Source of the DNA: Cafeteria roenbergensis
Taxonomy: Eukaryota > Sar > Bigyra > Bicosoecida > Cafeteriaceae
Direction of reading: 5' to 3'
Length of the DNA stretch: 64,000 nucleotides
Assembly (NCBI GenBank): GCA_008330645.1
Contig: VLTN01000017.1
Span: forward strand, 520,408-584,407
Of the stretch, positions 19,135-28,854 are shown piece after piece. Both the position numbers and the translations under genes were made by a program. Numbering within the stretch: position 1 is the first letter of the stretch; every line of letters starts with the position of its first letter. The notes under the pieces are model-generated. The model saw nothing but the letters and a program-made list of their open reading frames with translations, was not told where the DNA came from and did not search any database.

Positions 19135-19350
19135 CGCGGGGGAAAATCGGAAGCGCCAGTTGCCCTGGCGCCACCCGCCCGCCCCCCGGAGCGCGCCCCA
19201 GCGCCCCCAGGGCAGCCTTCCCGCGCCTCAGGGCCACCTCGCCTCCGCGGACCAACCGCGCCAGGCGCCCGCCGCCGCCCCAGGCCCCCCAGCCAGCCTC
19301 GCGCGAGTCAGCGCCGAGCCCGCCCCGTCCGCCAAGGCCCGTCCCGTGAC

Positions 19351-21009
19351 ATGGACCGCTACGAGAAGCAGCGCCGAGTCGGCGAGGGCACGTACGGCAT
19401 CGTGTACAAGGCCAAGGACCGCGTTTCGGGCGACATTGTGGCATTGAAGCGCATCCGCCTCGAGAGCGAGGAGGAAGGCATTCCGTCCACGGCGATCCGC
19501 GAAATCGCGCTCCTCAAGGAGTTGCAGCACCCCAACGTGGTCAAGTGAGCAGCCCAACCCGAGCTCGGCTGTGCCCCGCCTGCGCCGCTGGCGCACGGAC
19601 CCGTCGCTCCCCTCCCCGCAACGCGCCACGATGCCGGACCCCGCGTTGCCGTCCTCGCGCCCGGCCGGCCGTCCCGCCCGCTCTGCCTCCCGGCCTTGCA
19701 GCCCCGAGCAAGCCTTCGCGGTGCCCCGGGCAGCGCCTCTCCGGCCGTCTCGGCGCCCGCGCTCGCGCCGTGCCCTCTCTTCGCGCTGGCCCCTGGCGAG
19801 CTCGCCACAGAGCCGGGGCCGGCGGGAGAGGGGCCCGGAAAAGTTGCGCCGAGCAGTCACGCAGCGGCGCCGGCTCGCCGGCCCGCCGTCCGCGCCGCAA
19901 GGGCCGCTGCCCGCGCGCTCGAGGCGCCTTCCGTGCGCGCCTTGGCGGGAACCCCTGTGGCCGCGCGTGCGCCGCGTCTGGGCGGTGCAGCGCGCATCAC
20001 AGCGCGCGCGCGCCCCCGCCGCGGACTGTGACTTGCGCACTTTGGGCCGCCCCGCTCCCCGCGGCGCGCATGCGACCCCACCCCGCCTCCGCGGGCCTGG
20101 CCCCTAGCGCGCCCGGTGGCCTTGACGCGACGTGCCCGCCCTGGTGTGCCGCGCGCCCGGTGTCTCCCCCGCTCGCGCCCCCGCAGGCTATACGACGTGG
20201 TGCACACGGAGCGCAAGCTGACCCTCGTATTCGAGTTCCTCGACCAGGACCTCAAGAAGGTCATCGACGCAAGCGCGACTGATGGAGACATGGGCCTGGA
20301 GCTGAGCCTGCTTCGCTCCTTCCTGTTCCAGCTGTGCCGCGGAATCGCCTTCTGCCACCACCACCGCGTTCTCCACCGCGACCTCAAGCCCCAGAACCTG
20401 CTCATCAGCCGGGCTGGCGAGCTCAAGCTCGCCGATTTCGGTCTGGCCCGGGCCTTTGGCATTCCCGTGCGATCCTTCACGCACGAGGTGGTGACGCTGT
20501 GGTACCGCCCGCCCGACGTCCTGCTCGGCTCGAGGCAGTACTCCACCCCCGTTGACGTCTGGTCCATCGGGTGCATCTTCGCCGAGATGTTCACCGGCCG
20601 CCCCCTCTTCCCGGGCAAGAACGACGAGGACCAGCTGAAGATCATCTTCAAGACCATCGGCACGCCCACCCCCGAGACCTGGCCGCTCATGGACAAGCTC
20701 CCCAAGTACTCCGCCGACGCCTTCCGGATGTACCCCCGCCCCCGCGACCTGTCCGCGCTCGTGCCGGGCATGCCCGCCGAGGGCGTTGACCTCCTCAGCC
20801 GCATGCTCGAGGCCGACCCCGCGCGCCGCATCTCCGCGCTGGACGCGCTCTCGCACCCCTTCTTTGCCGAGCTCCCCGAGGCCCTCAAGGCCGGCGGCAT
20901 CACGGGGACCGCAGCGGCCGCCTCGGGGTGGGCAGGCAGCGCCGCCGGCGCTTCGAGCGCGGCGGCGGCCGCCGGCGCCGCTGCTGCGGACGACGACTTG
21001 CCCATGTGA
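19351..21009 (+). CDS. PSTAIRE cyclin-dependent kinase (CDK1/2/5 group)
   Basis: Two exons, 19351-19544 and 20187-21009, give 338 residues. The donor gtgagc overlaps an apparent stop. The acceptor cccgcag restores the Lys codon in HPNVVK-LYDVV. The kinase has the glycine loop GEGTYG (11-16), K33, an exact cyclin-binding PSTAIRE helix (45-51), HRDLKPQN with catalytic D130, and DFG at 148-150. T163 in [13 protein letters not shown] is the CDK-activating-kinase site of CDK1/2. Other stretches, such as [11 protein letters not shown] and [20 protein letters not shown], are closer to CDK5/Pho85. A short Ala/Gly tail follows the kinase lobe. The protein partners with a cyclin to drive cell-cycle or related phosphorylation. 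Subgroup assignment needs a tree. Confidence 0.93.
19545..20186 (+). other. CDK intron
   Basis: A 642-nt intron, GTGAGC to CCCGCAG, the longest confidently placed in the window. It is GC-rich, and the open frames inside it on both strands show no domain. Confidence 0.85.
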
Positions 21010-21737
21010 GACTGCCACCAGGACCACAGCCCCGACTGCGTGTGTCCATGTCTGTGTCTGCGTGTATGGCCCGCGCGCGTGCGTCCCCTGGCGCTCAGCT
21101 CGCCCCAACGGGCCGAGGGCAACCAAACCCGCGTGGCTGCTGCAGCGCTTGCAAGGAAGAGGGGCTTCTGCCGTAGTCGCTGGGGAACAAATTTGCCGGG
21201 CGGCGCAGCGCATACACCGCAAAGCGGCTTGAGGAGAGTGCAGGTGCGTGTGTGGATGAGAAGCGAGGCGACAAGGCTTGCAAACGACTCGCTGGTCACC
21301 GGTTGAGAAATGAGGATGCAGCGACGCACGCTGAACCTCACCGACACTTCCGCACCCACCTCTTCTGAACTTCCCCCTTCCCAGTTCTCGCCCGACAGCC
21401 GCACCACCAAAGCGGCCGCAGCGACCCACCACATGCGCCCTGGGGGGCATCGACTGGCGGCCCGGGAGACTCGGAAGAGCATCCCCGGGACCTCCAGTCC
21501 CCGCCTCGTTCCACAGGGCAACCGAATGACCGCCCCTGCTCCAGGCCCGAAACCTCGGCCCGCTGCAAGAGCGAGTGGCCTTGGTGGACGCCGGGCGAAT
21601 GCCTGGTCCTCCTCTGAAAGCCCCACGCGACGAAAGGGCGCGACGGCTTGGGCCGTCACCGCCCCGGCGGAGTCCTCCATCAGACGCGAAGCATGCCAGG
21701 AAGCAGGTGCTGGTCATGCCGGTTGGCGCTGGTGCGC
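21010..21737. other. Convergent intergenic, no gene seen
   Basis: Lies between the CDK stop and the uL13 stop and must contain both 3' UTRs. No further gene, RNA or repeat is evident. Confidence 0.5.
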
Positions 21738-22709
21738 TCAGGCGGTTGCCTCGCGCACGGCCTTGGCGGCGGCCTTCTTGGACTGGTAGAAGGCGTCGCT
21801 GTGGATCTTGCGCTGCGACTCGAGGCGCTCCACGAGGTCGCGGTGCTTCCATCCCACGGCGTGGGCGAGGTCGCCGAGCTTGCAGAAGTCGCGGCCGGGG
21901 CGGAGCTGAAGGACGCGGAGGGCCTTGGGCACGACCATGCGCTTCATCTTGTCGAACGGGGGGGGGATGCCCTCGAGAGTCTTCAAGCGGGCCATGGCGG
22001 CAGTGCCCCGCGCAGTCTTGTGCGGGATCATGCCACGGATGGTACGCCAGAGCATGCGGGACGGGGAGCGGAAGTGCACGGGGCCGCCGCGGCGCGGGTT
22101 GGTGTTCCGCTTCTTGTTGAGGAACTCGTGGAACTTGGTCTGGTTGCGGTACACTGCGCACGGCCAGAGGACAGGGTGCAAAAGAGGCATCGATTCAGGG
22201 TGGGATGGGGCTGCAGGGCCCTGAGGCACGGGCGGCGCCGGCGCACAGCCGCGAGAGCGCGGTGGCCGGAGATACATGACGGCAGTCGACATCGACCGCG
22301 GCCGGCTGCCCCCCAACCGGTGCCCCTGGCCCAGCGCGGCCAGCCTCCCCCGCTCTGACGGGGAGGAACATTCCTTTGGTCGTGGCGGCCGCCGCTCCGC
22401 CTCCGGGGGGGCGGACGAGGGCCGCCGCGGGCCAGTGGTTGCCGGGCAGAGGTCGAGCAGCAAGCGGCCGTGTTTGTGTGTGCCCGCCAAACAGCCAGCC
22501 ACGGCAGCAGCCCCGATGCGCCCGGGCCCAGACCCCGCGCAGGTGCTGCGGACTCGCCCCGCTGAAGACTCACGAGAGCCGGAGACGTTCACCTCCTCAG
22601 TGCGCACGCAGACGACCTTCTGGCCGCACAGGAGCTCCTTGGCGACGATGGACGCCAGGCGGCCGAGCAGGTGCCCGCGGCAGTCGATCACGACGACCTT
22701 CTCGAACAT
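21738..22709 (-). CDS. RPL13A: 60S ribosomal protein L13a (uL13)
   Basis: A cytosolic large-subunit ribosomal protein in two coding exons, 22709-22574 and 22153-21738, for 183 residues. Exon 1 gives MFEKVVVIDCRGHLLGRLAS, the classic uL13 start. The donor GTGAGT and acceptor GCGCAG join VNVSGS to LYRNQTKFHEF through a split Leu codon. The body has NTNPRRGGPVHFRSPSR, WRTIRGMIPHKTARG and GIPPPFDKMKRMVVP, all diagnostic, and ends in the basic Lys/Ala-rich eukaryotic tail. An acceptor-like TCTTGCAG 17 bases upstream of the ATG, paired with GTGAGT at 22957, suggests a 231-nt 5' UTR intron. It cannot be coding because the joined frame stops. The gene is divergent from Kish. Confidence 0.95.
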   Translation of the reverse strand: MFEKVVVIDCRGHLLGRLASIVAKELLCGQKVVCVRTEEVNVSGSRESSAGRVRSTCAGSGPGRIGAAAVAGCLAGTHKHGRLLLDLCPATTGPRRPSSAPPEAERRPPRPKECSSPSERGRLAALGQGHRLGGSRPRSMSTAVMYLRPPRSRGCAPAPPVPQGPAAPSHPESMPLLHPVLWPCAVYRNQTKFHEFLNKKRNTNPRRGGPVHFRSPSRMLWRTIRGMIPHKTARGTAAMARLKTLEGIPPPFDKMKRMVVPKALRVLQLRPGRDFCKLGDLAHAVGWKHRDLVERLESQRKIHSDAFYQSKKAAAKAVREATA

Positions 22710-23169
22710 GATGGCCGGCTGCCGTCCTGCAAGAGATGGTCAGAGGAGAGAGGGGCGCGGGCGGTCGCTGGGGGGCGGCAGCGCAGGAGGCGGAGGGGGC
22801 GGGAGGCCTGCGATGGCAACAGCAGCAATGGCCGCGACCAGGCGGCGCCGAGGCGAGAGGGCGCCGCACCGCCCCCAGGCCCGGCTCCGCCGCGGCCCCC
22901 CACTAAAGCGCACGTGCAGCACACGCTCAGCACCGCCAGCACGGCCACTAGACTCACAACTCGGTGACGAGCGAGGTGACTGCATGTTTGCACTCCGACA
23001 CCCCATGACGGGGTTGACGTCGCGGGCCGAGCAGAGCCTGCAGAGCGACAGCGCTCCGGAAACGCGAGCAGCGCGCGCATGCGGCCCCCGCCACGCCTGC
23101 ACGGCGGGCCCGGGGGAAGCCGGACGGGAGCCGAGCGGGAGGCGCTGCCGTTTTGGGCGGCTGGACACC
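22710..23169. other. Divergent promoter region of uL13 and Kish
   Basis: About 460 bases between the two start codons. On the minus strand they include the likely 5' UTR intron of uL13 (22957-22727). No other gene seen. Confidence 0.5.
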
Positions 23170-23483
23170 ATGGTGAGGCCCTGGGGAGCGCGCAAGGCAC
23201 CGGAATCGCGGCCCGCCCGGCCCGCCAACTGGTCGCCGTTCCGCTGCCGAGCGCCACGTGCCCCTCGCAGTCGGCGATTTTCGACTTCACCAGCATGCTG
23301 ACGGTGGTGCTCCTGTTCATTTGCACCATGGCGTTCCTGCGGCCGCGAATCTCGTGGATTTCGGCCCACCGCACCGGCTTCGAGGGCATCCCGTGGAAGC
23401 TCGCGCGCATCGGGGAGCGGGCCTCTCCGGCCGTGGCGGTTGGGTGTATTGCAATGGCCGTGTACATCTTGTTCATTGTGTAG
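23170..23483 (+). CDS. TMEM167A: Kish / TMEM167 family small membrane protein
   Basis: A 71-residue protein of the early secretory pathway (Golgi/ER); Drosophila Kish is required for secretion. Exon 1 is only the ATG at 23170-23172, followed at once by the donor GTGAGG. Exon 2 is 23271-23483, after cctcgcag. The joined product reads M-SAIFDFTSMLTVVLLFIC, matching the MSAIFNFQSLLTV start of animal Kish-A. GIPWKLARIGERASP lies in the conserved loop. A second hydrophobic segment ends in ILFIV at the C-terminus, one residue shorter than the usual 72. Two membrane spans are evident. Without the splice, the conserved first Met would be missing, so the exon structure is well supported. Confidence 0.93.
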
Positions 23484-23767
23484 GCGGCGGAGGCCGCAGA
23501 GTGCGCCAGCGTGTGCGGCTGGTGTGCACAGCGCAAGGGCACAAGCTTGTGTGGGCGGTTGCCTTGCATGTTCTGCAAACCTCTTGCTCTTGGAGTGAGC
23601 CGGCAGTCGGTCGGCGGGGGACCTCCCGCCGCACGGTGCGATGCGAGGCGACAGGGCGGCCACGCGCACACGCTCTCTCTCGCTCGCTCTCTGGGGTCTC
23701 GCGGCTGTCCCTCGTCCACTCAACCTATAGTATACGGGCGCCCCGCAACGGCCGTCCGGCAGCCAGC

Positions 23768-26003
23768 TCAGTCGGAGGCGAGGCGGAGGGCAGCCGTGGC
23801 GGCCTCGAACGGGCGGAACACGTCCCCCGCCACAAAGTCGTGGTCGACCACGTGCACGAGGTACCACGAGGTCGCGATGCCGTGCAGCACCTCGGCGGCC
23901 GGGCTGTCCTCGGGGTAGGCGTCGGCCCACACAGAGGCCCACAGCTGGAACGCCTCGTCCTTCCAGGCCAGGAAGGCAGCCTCGTCCACCACGGTGGGCT
24001 GCAGCACCTCCTTTCCCGGGAACACGCCCCACGTTACGGCCTGCACGCCCCTGCGCTTGCAGTTGGTGTAGAGGTTGCCGGACGCGTCCACCGCGGTGAA
24101 GGTGATGGACGGGTGGGCGGGCGCGGCCTCCATGAGCGCCGCCAGCCGCGCGGGCGAGCAGAAGCACTCCACGTACGCCTTCTGGTACACCCTCCCGCCG
24201 GCCCCGCCCCATCCCACGTGGGGGTCGTCGGAGCGCGCTCCGTTCACGCGCGGCTGGGAGTTGATGGTGCAGAAGCCGCTCCTGTTCAGCCGCACCAGCC
24301 GCTCGCGAATCGGGGCTGTCTCTGGCAGCAGCGCCTGGTCGCACCACGGCAGCCGCGGGACCTGCCCCTCCAGGTAGCGCGCGAACACCTCCAGCACGGG
24401 GCCCTCCCCGTCCAGTGCCTCCGCCTCTCCCCAGATTGCCCGCCGCTCCTCCGACGTGCCCTGCGCGGCGCCCGGGCCCCCGAAGTGGCTCTCCGAGAGC
24501 GCCCCGAACGCGGGGCTCTGTCCGTCCCCCCAGCGGCCGGTCGGCTGCTCGTCCCAGTTGCGCGTGCGCTCCACGTAGGAGCGGTGCCGGTTGGCCCAGA
24601 AGATGGGCCGCACCTGCGTCAGCGCGCCGGGGCCGTCTCCCAGCGGGCGCCACGGCAGCCTGCGGGCCTCGGCGCCCCGGCAGAGCCCCACGTCCTTGAG
24701 GATGGCGCGCGTGGCCATCTCCAGGTTGAGCGTGTAGAAGTGCAGGCCCGGCGCGCCGGCCTCCAGCAGCGCTCTGCACAGCGCCGAGACGCGGGCGGTG
24801 CCCTCCCGGCGCACTGCCTCGTCGTCTCCGCTCACCGCCGCGGCGTCGAGCGCGTCCTGCAGCTCCGCCGGCACGTTGACCCCCGTGTAGGCGGTCATGC
24901 GGCGGAAGGCCTCGTAGCCGTGCACGGGCAGCACTCCCGGCACGATGGGCACGCTCTCTGGCACCCCTGCGGCCCGGCATGCCGCCACGAAGCCCGAGTA
25001 CGCCTCCACGTCGTACACGCACTGCGTGAGGAGCACCTCCGCCCCGGCGGCGACCTTGGCCGCGGCAGCCGCGACGGCCGCATCCCGGTCCGCCACGTCC
25101 CTCGCCGCGGCGTCCACCGCCCCGCCGGCGCCCTCTGCGCCCTCTGCGCCGTCAGCAGAGCCGGCGGCCGCGGCGGCGGCGTCCCCATCGTCTCCCGCCC
25201 TGGGCCTGTCCCCGCCGCGCGGCACGCTCGGCTCCTTGTAGCCCTCGGGGAAGGCTGCCGCGGCCACGCAGAACCAGTCGCCGTGCTCCTCCCGGATGAG
25301 GCGGACCAGCTCCTCGGCGCGGCTCAGCCCGTTCTCGCAGGGCCGCCACTCGGTGGCGCCCTTGGGCGGGTCCCCTCGGAGGGCCAAAATGTTGCGGATC
25401 CCGGCGTCGCGGGCCCGCTGCAGCTGCCTGAGCAGGTCCGCCCGCGTCAGCCCGGTCAGAGTGAGGTGCAGCATCGGGGTGAGGCCCGCGTACTGCTTCG
25501 CGTACTCGCACACGCTGAAAGTGCCGTCGCGCGAGTCCTTGCCGTCCCCCGCCGTCGTCCAGGTCACGTCCACGAAAATGGGCTCCAGGATGGACATGCG
25601 GTCGATGCGGAGGAACCTGCGGGGCGGGGGTGGGGGCGCGCAGTCGCGGGGCGGGGCGGGCGGCCGGGGTCACTTGCGCGATGCATCCCTGCGGCGCAGC
25701 GCGCGCAGGCCACTCACGCCCGCCAGCGGCCGCCCGCAGCGGCCCCTCGAGCGCGCGGGCCGGCGCCCGGCGGGGCGGGCAGGCGCCTCCGCTGCGCGCT
25801 CCGCCGCGTCCTGCAGGTGGGGCAGGACTGCCGGGGGCATGCCCCCGCGGCGTGCCACGGGGGTCGCACGACGCCTCGCCACCTCACAGGTTTTCGCGCC
25901 CAACATCCGTCTTGGGCGGGAAGAACTCGAACGAGTAGAACGGCGTCTTGGCCGCGATGGCATCTGCCATCATGTCGGACACCTTGCGCGGGGCTCCCGC
26001 CAT
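23768..26003 (-). CDS. MTHFR: Methylenetetrahydrofolate reductase
   Basis: Reduces 5,10-methylene-THF to 5-methyl-THF with FAD, feeding methionine synthesis. Two exons, 26003-25888 and 25616-23768, give 654 residues, close to the human length. Exon 1 encodes FYSFEFFPPKT with the catalytic Glu at position 26. The split Leu joins ENL to FLRIDRMSILEP. The N-terminal barrel continues with FVDVTW, NILALRGDPP, LLTQCVYDVEAY and GLHFYTLN. The C-terminal half carries the eukaryote-specific regulatory domain, with FCTINSQPRVNG, GGAGGRVYQKAYVECF and a terminal FVAGDVFRPF. An acidic Ala/Gly insertion of about 60 residues follows the GYKEPS strand. The gene is head-to-head with the WBP4-like gene, 246 bp apart. 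Confidence 0.95.
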
Positions 26004-26249
26004 GGCTGCAGCGGCTCAGCGGCTGCGCACGGCCGAGGCGGCGGGCAGCGGCAAGTGCCAAGTTGCAACCCTCGGATCACCAGAGCCGCTCATATGTTTG
26101 TATTCCCGCAAACATTGATGAGGAGGCGCCCGAATGCGCGCGGCCGCCACCGCTCGAGGGAGCGGGGGCCTGGCGCCCTCGAACTCGCGGAGGGAGGGGG
26201 CGGAGCGCTCGGCTGCCCGCGAGGGTCCTTCGCAAGCGCCACCGGCACC

Positions 26250-28127
26250 ATGTCAGGGTACTGGGTGTCCCAGGAGAAGCACTGGTGCGAGCACTGCCGG
26301 ACGTGGACTCAGGGCGATGCCATCGTGAGCACGCAAGCAGCGCGCGCGCGCCCGCGGCTCCGGGAGGGCATGGGGACTGCGCGCGTGCGCGTGCTCCGGA
26401 CGCGCTGTGGGGCGCCTGGCCTCCAGCTGCTGAGACTCGGCCGCGTCGTGCACGCGCTCCGTGCCCGTGCCACCGAAACGAGCACCCCCCCCCCCTTTTG
26501 TGATGGTTTGCGTGCTGACTCGCAGAGCATCCGCATTCACGAGAACGGCAAGAAGCACAAGGAGAATGTGCAGCGCTTTCTGGCGGAGCAGGAGCGCGAC
26601 AAGGTCAAGAAGTCGATGCAGGAGGACAAGACTGCCGCGCTCCTCCGCAGCGTCGAGGCGGCGGCGGGCGCGGCGATGAGGGGCCACGCGGCCTTTGCTG
26701 ACGTGCCCCCCCCGCCGCCGCTCCCTCCCCCCGCGAGCGGCCCTGGCGGCCCCGCGGACCCGCGCCGGGCCGCGGTCTGGGCGGCGCTGGGCGCGCCCCC
26801 GCGCCTGCCCGACGCCTACATCCCCGACCGGGCTCGCCGCCTGATGAAGGAAGCGCGCCTGCCCCTCGGCATGGCGGTGGCCGCGGCCCCGGCCGAGGAG
26901 GACCCGCTGGCGAAGCGGCCGCGCGTGGACGACGAACCCTCCTCTGGAGGCGAAGGCGCAGGCGGGTCTACGGCGGAGGGGGGGAGCGAGGACGACGGGG
27001 CGCGTGCCGGGCCGCGCATAGGGGTGGGCCTGACCGCGTCGGAGTTCGACGCCGAGGAGGAGGAGGCCGCGGAGGAGGACGCGGATCAGGGGGGGGCGGA
27101 CCGGCGGCGCCCCGACGGCGCTGTCAAGGCTGAGCCCGGGGCTGCTGCCGGGGCGACGGGCGCAGGCGCCGATGGCAGCGCTGCCCCTGGCCTCACCGAG
27201 GGGCGCCGCCGGGCGCGCATCGTGTACCTGACGGGCGCTGGCGCGGCGGCCTACGCTGCGGTGCCGGGCGCGCAGGTGGAGGCGCGCTCGCTGGTGTACC
27301 CGGGGGGCAGCAGCTCGGGGTCGGCGCCCGTGGCGCTGTGGGAGCAGGGGGAGGTGGTGCGGGTGGTTGCCCCGGTGGGGGGGGGCGAGCGGCGGTTCGT
27401 GGTGCGCGTCGCGACGACGCTGACCGGGGCAGGGGGCGAGGCGTTGCAGGCCGACGCGCTGCGGGACGCTGCCGAGGGGGAGGTGAGGCTGCGGCTGGGT
27501 CGCAGGGAGGACGTCGACGCAGCGCGAGCCGCCGGCGTGGATCCCGCTGCAATTGCGGCTGCGCCCCGGGCCGGGTCGTCTGGCCGGAGCGGGGAGGCTG
27601 GGTGGCGGCCCCCCACGCTGCGCGAGGCGACGGAACGAGCGCTCAGCAGGCAGCGGGCCGCTGGAGGGGCGGCCAGCGACTCGGCGGCTGGTGCAGCCCC
27701 GGCATCCGACGGAGACGACGCCGCGGCCGACGACGACGAGCTGGGGCCCGAGCCGTCGGGGTGGGAGACTGTCGCGGTCCGAGAGATCACGCAGGAACAG
27801 GCAGCCATGGAGGCTGGCACGACGATTGAGGACGTCAACCTTGGCGTGGACAAGCTCAATGCAGCGCTCTTCGGCGGCGCGCCGGCGCCGGCACCTCCTG
27901 CCCAAAGCGACATGGAGCAGCCGGAGGTCTATCGCGGGGTGCGCATCAGCGGGCACCCGGACCCGGTGCAGCCCCAGCCGCCTGCGTCTGGATCCAGCGT
28001 GGCAGAAGCCGAGCCCCTGGATCCGCTCGGGGCGCCGGCCGCGGAGGCAGAGCCAAGCGTGGCCTTGCTCAACGCTGGGTTCAAGCGCCGGCGCGTGCGG
28101 ACCAAGGGCGCCACGAGGCGCAGGTGA
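26250..28127 (+). CDS. WBP4: WBP4/ZOP1-like spliceosomal protein with U1-type zinc finger
   Basis: Exons 26250-26324 and 26526-28127 encode 558 residues. The N-terminus MSGYWVSQEKHWCEHC with HENGKKHKENV forms a matrin/U1-type C2H2 finger. Its ligands C13, C16, H30 and H36 fall at the same positions as in human WBP4, a component of activated spliceosomes. A charged helix (QRFLAEQERDKVKKSMQEDK) and long acidic, Ala/Gly-rich disordered stretches follow. The C-terminus FKRRRVRTKGATRRR matches the basic tail of the family. I see no clear WW domain, although the animal protein has two, so the plant ZOP1 type may be the closer comparison. The first intron (GTGAGC to ACTCGCAG, 201 nt) separates the two halves of the finger. 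Confidence 0.85.
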   Translation: MSGYWVSQEKHWCEHCRTWTQGDAIVSTQAARARPRLREGMGTARVRVLRTRCGAPGLQLLRLGRVVHALRARATETSTPPPFCDGLRADSQSIRIHENGKKHKENVQRFLAEQERDKVKKSMQEDKTAALLRSVEAAAGAAMRGHAAFADVPPPPPLPPPASGPGGPADPRRAAVWAALGAPPRLPDAYIPDRARRLMKEARLPLGMAVAAAPAEEDPLAKRPRVDDEPSSGGEGAGGSTAEGGSEDDGARAGPRIGVGLTASEFDAEEEEAAEEDADQGGADRRRPDGAVKAEPGAAAGATGAGADGSAAPGLTEGRRRARIVYLTGAGAAAYAAVPGAQVEARSLVYPGGSSSGSAPVALWEQGEVVRVVAPVGGGERRFVVRVATTLTGAGGEALQADALRDAAEGEVRLRLGRREDVDAARAAGVDPAAIAAAPRAGSSGRSGEAGWRPPTLREATERALSRQRAAGGAASDSAAGAAPASDGDDAAADDDELGPEPSGWETVAVREITQEQAAMEAGTTIEDVNLGVDKLNAALFGGAPAPAPPAQSDMEQPEVYRGVRISGHPDPVQPQPPASGSSVAEAEPLDPLGAPAAEAEPSVALLNAGFKRRRVRTKGATRRR

Positions 28128-28854
28128 TGATCTTGAGGACGTGTGCGGCAAGCACTGCTGAGGGTTGCCTCGAGAGCGTGCGTGTCACTCTGGCTGAATC
28201 CCGCTTTTCGAAACACGCGACCAAAACGTTGTGCGGTTTGCACTCGCGCTGCCGTTCAATGGCGGCGCCTGAGATTGGTGTGAGAAGCACCGCAGAGAAG
28301 GTTGCCCAGTGATTTTGCTGCATGTGCACGGGAAACCACTGCCCAATCACAGCGCTGCTGCCAGTACGTTTTTTTTTAAAGCAAGCTATCGCACACTTTC
28401 GGGTGTTGGGGTTTGCTTAGCCTACACAGCAGGCTGCATAGCACCGGTGTAAGGCGGGGTTGCCTCAACGCGAATCCAATTTTGTTCATTGCTCACAGTT
28501 GCGCATTTGGCTTGCAGCTGTGCGCAACTGCTTGAACAACATATTTTCTGGCCATGGTTCTCCAGTGCAGTCCTAATAAACGCTCGAGGGAGAAATCTTT
28601 CGTCACCGATACGATGCTCATTCATTCGATACTGAAATGCGATATCGATGCGTCTTCGAATTGATTTTACGCTCCCGCGTGTTGCAATGCTCAAATATCG
28701 CACCTTCACGCACGCCCAAGCGAAGCGCTCTCGTCGGCGTTTGCGATTGGCGTGCAACTTGCGAGATGCAAAGCAACGCCGAGACTCTCCAACGCTTGCC
28801 ATTTCCGACAGGCGATGAATGGCACTTTCGCCCCAACAGAGTGCTTGCGCGGGC
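28128..28854. other. Lower-GC convergent spacer, no gene seen
   Basis: This ~730-base stretch is visibly less GC-rich than its surroundings, with tttttttttaaa near 28370 and cctaataaacg near 28571. It separates the stops of the WBP4-like and Nudix genes and should hold both 3' UTRs. No tRNA, snRNA or ORF with a recognisable domain was found. Confidence 0.5.

Noticed and set aside
17401-19548. 715-codon plus-strand frame
   Set aside because: Mostly antisense to the PrsW-like gene. Only its last ~65 codons are real, being exon 1 of the CDK from 19351.
23258-26503. 1,081-codon plus-strand frame
   Set aside because: Antisense to MTHFR over most of its length, with His/Arg/Gly-rich composition and no domain. 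It also crosses intron sequence of the WBP4-like gene.
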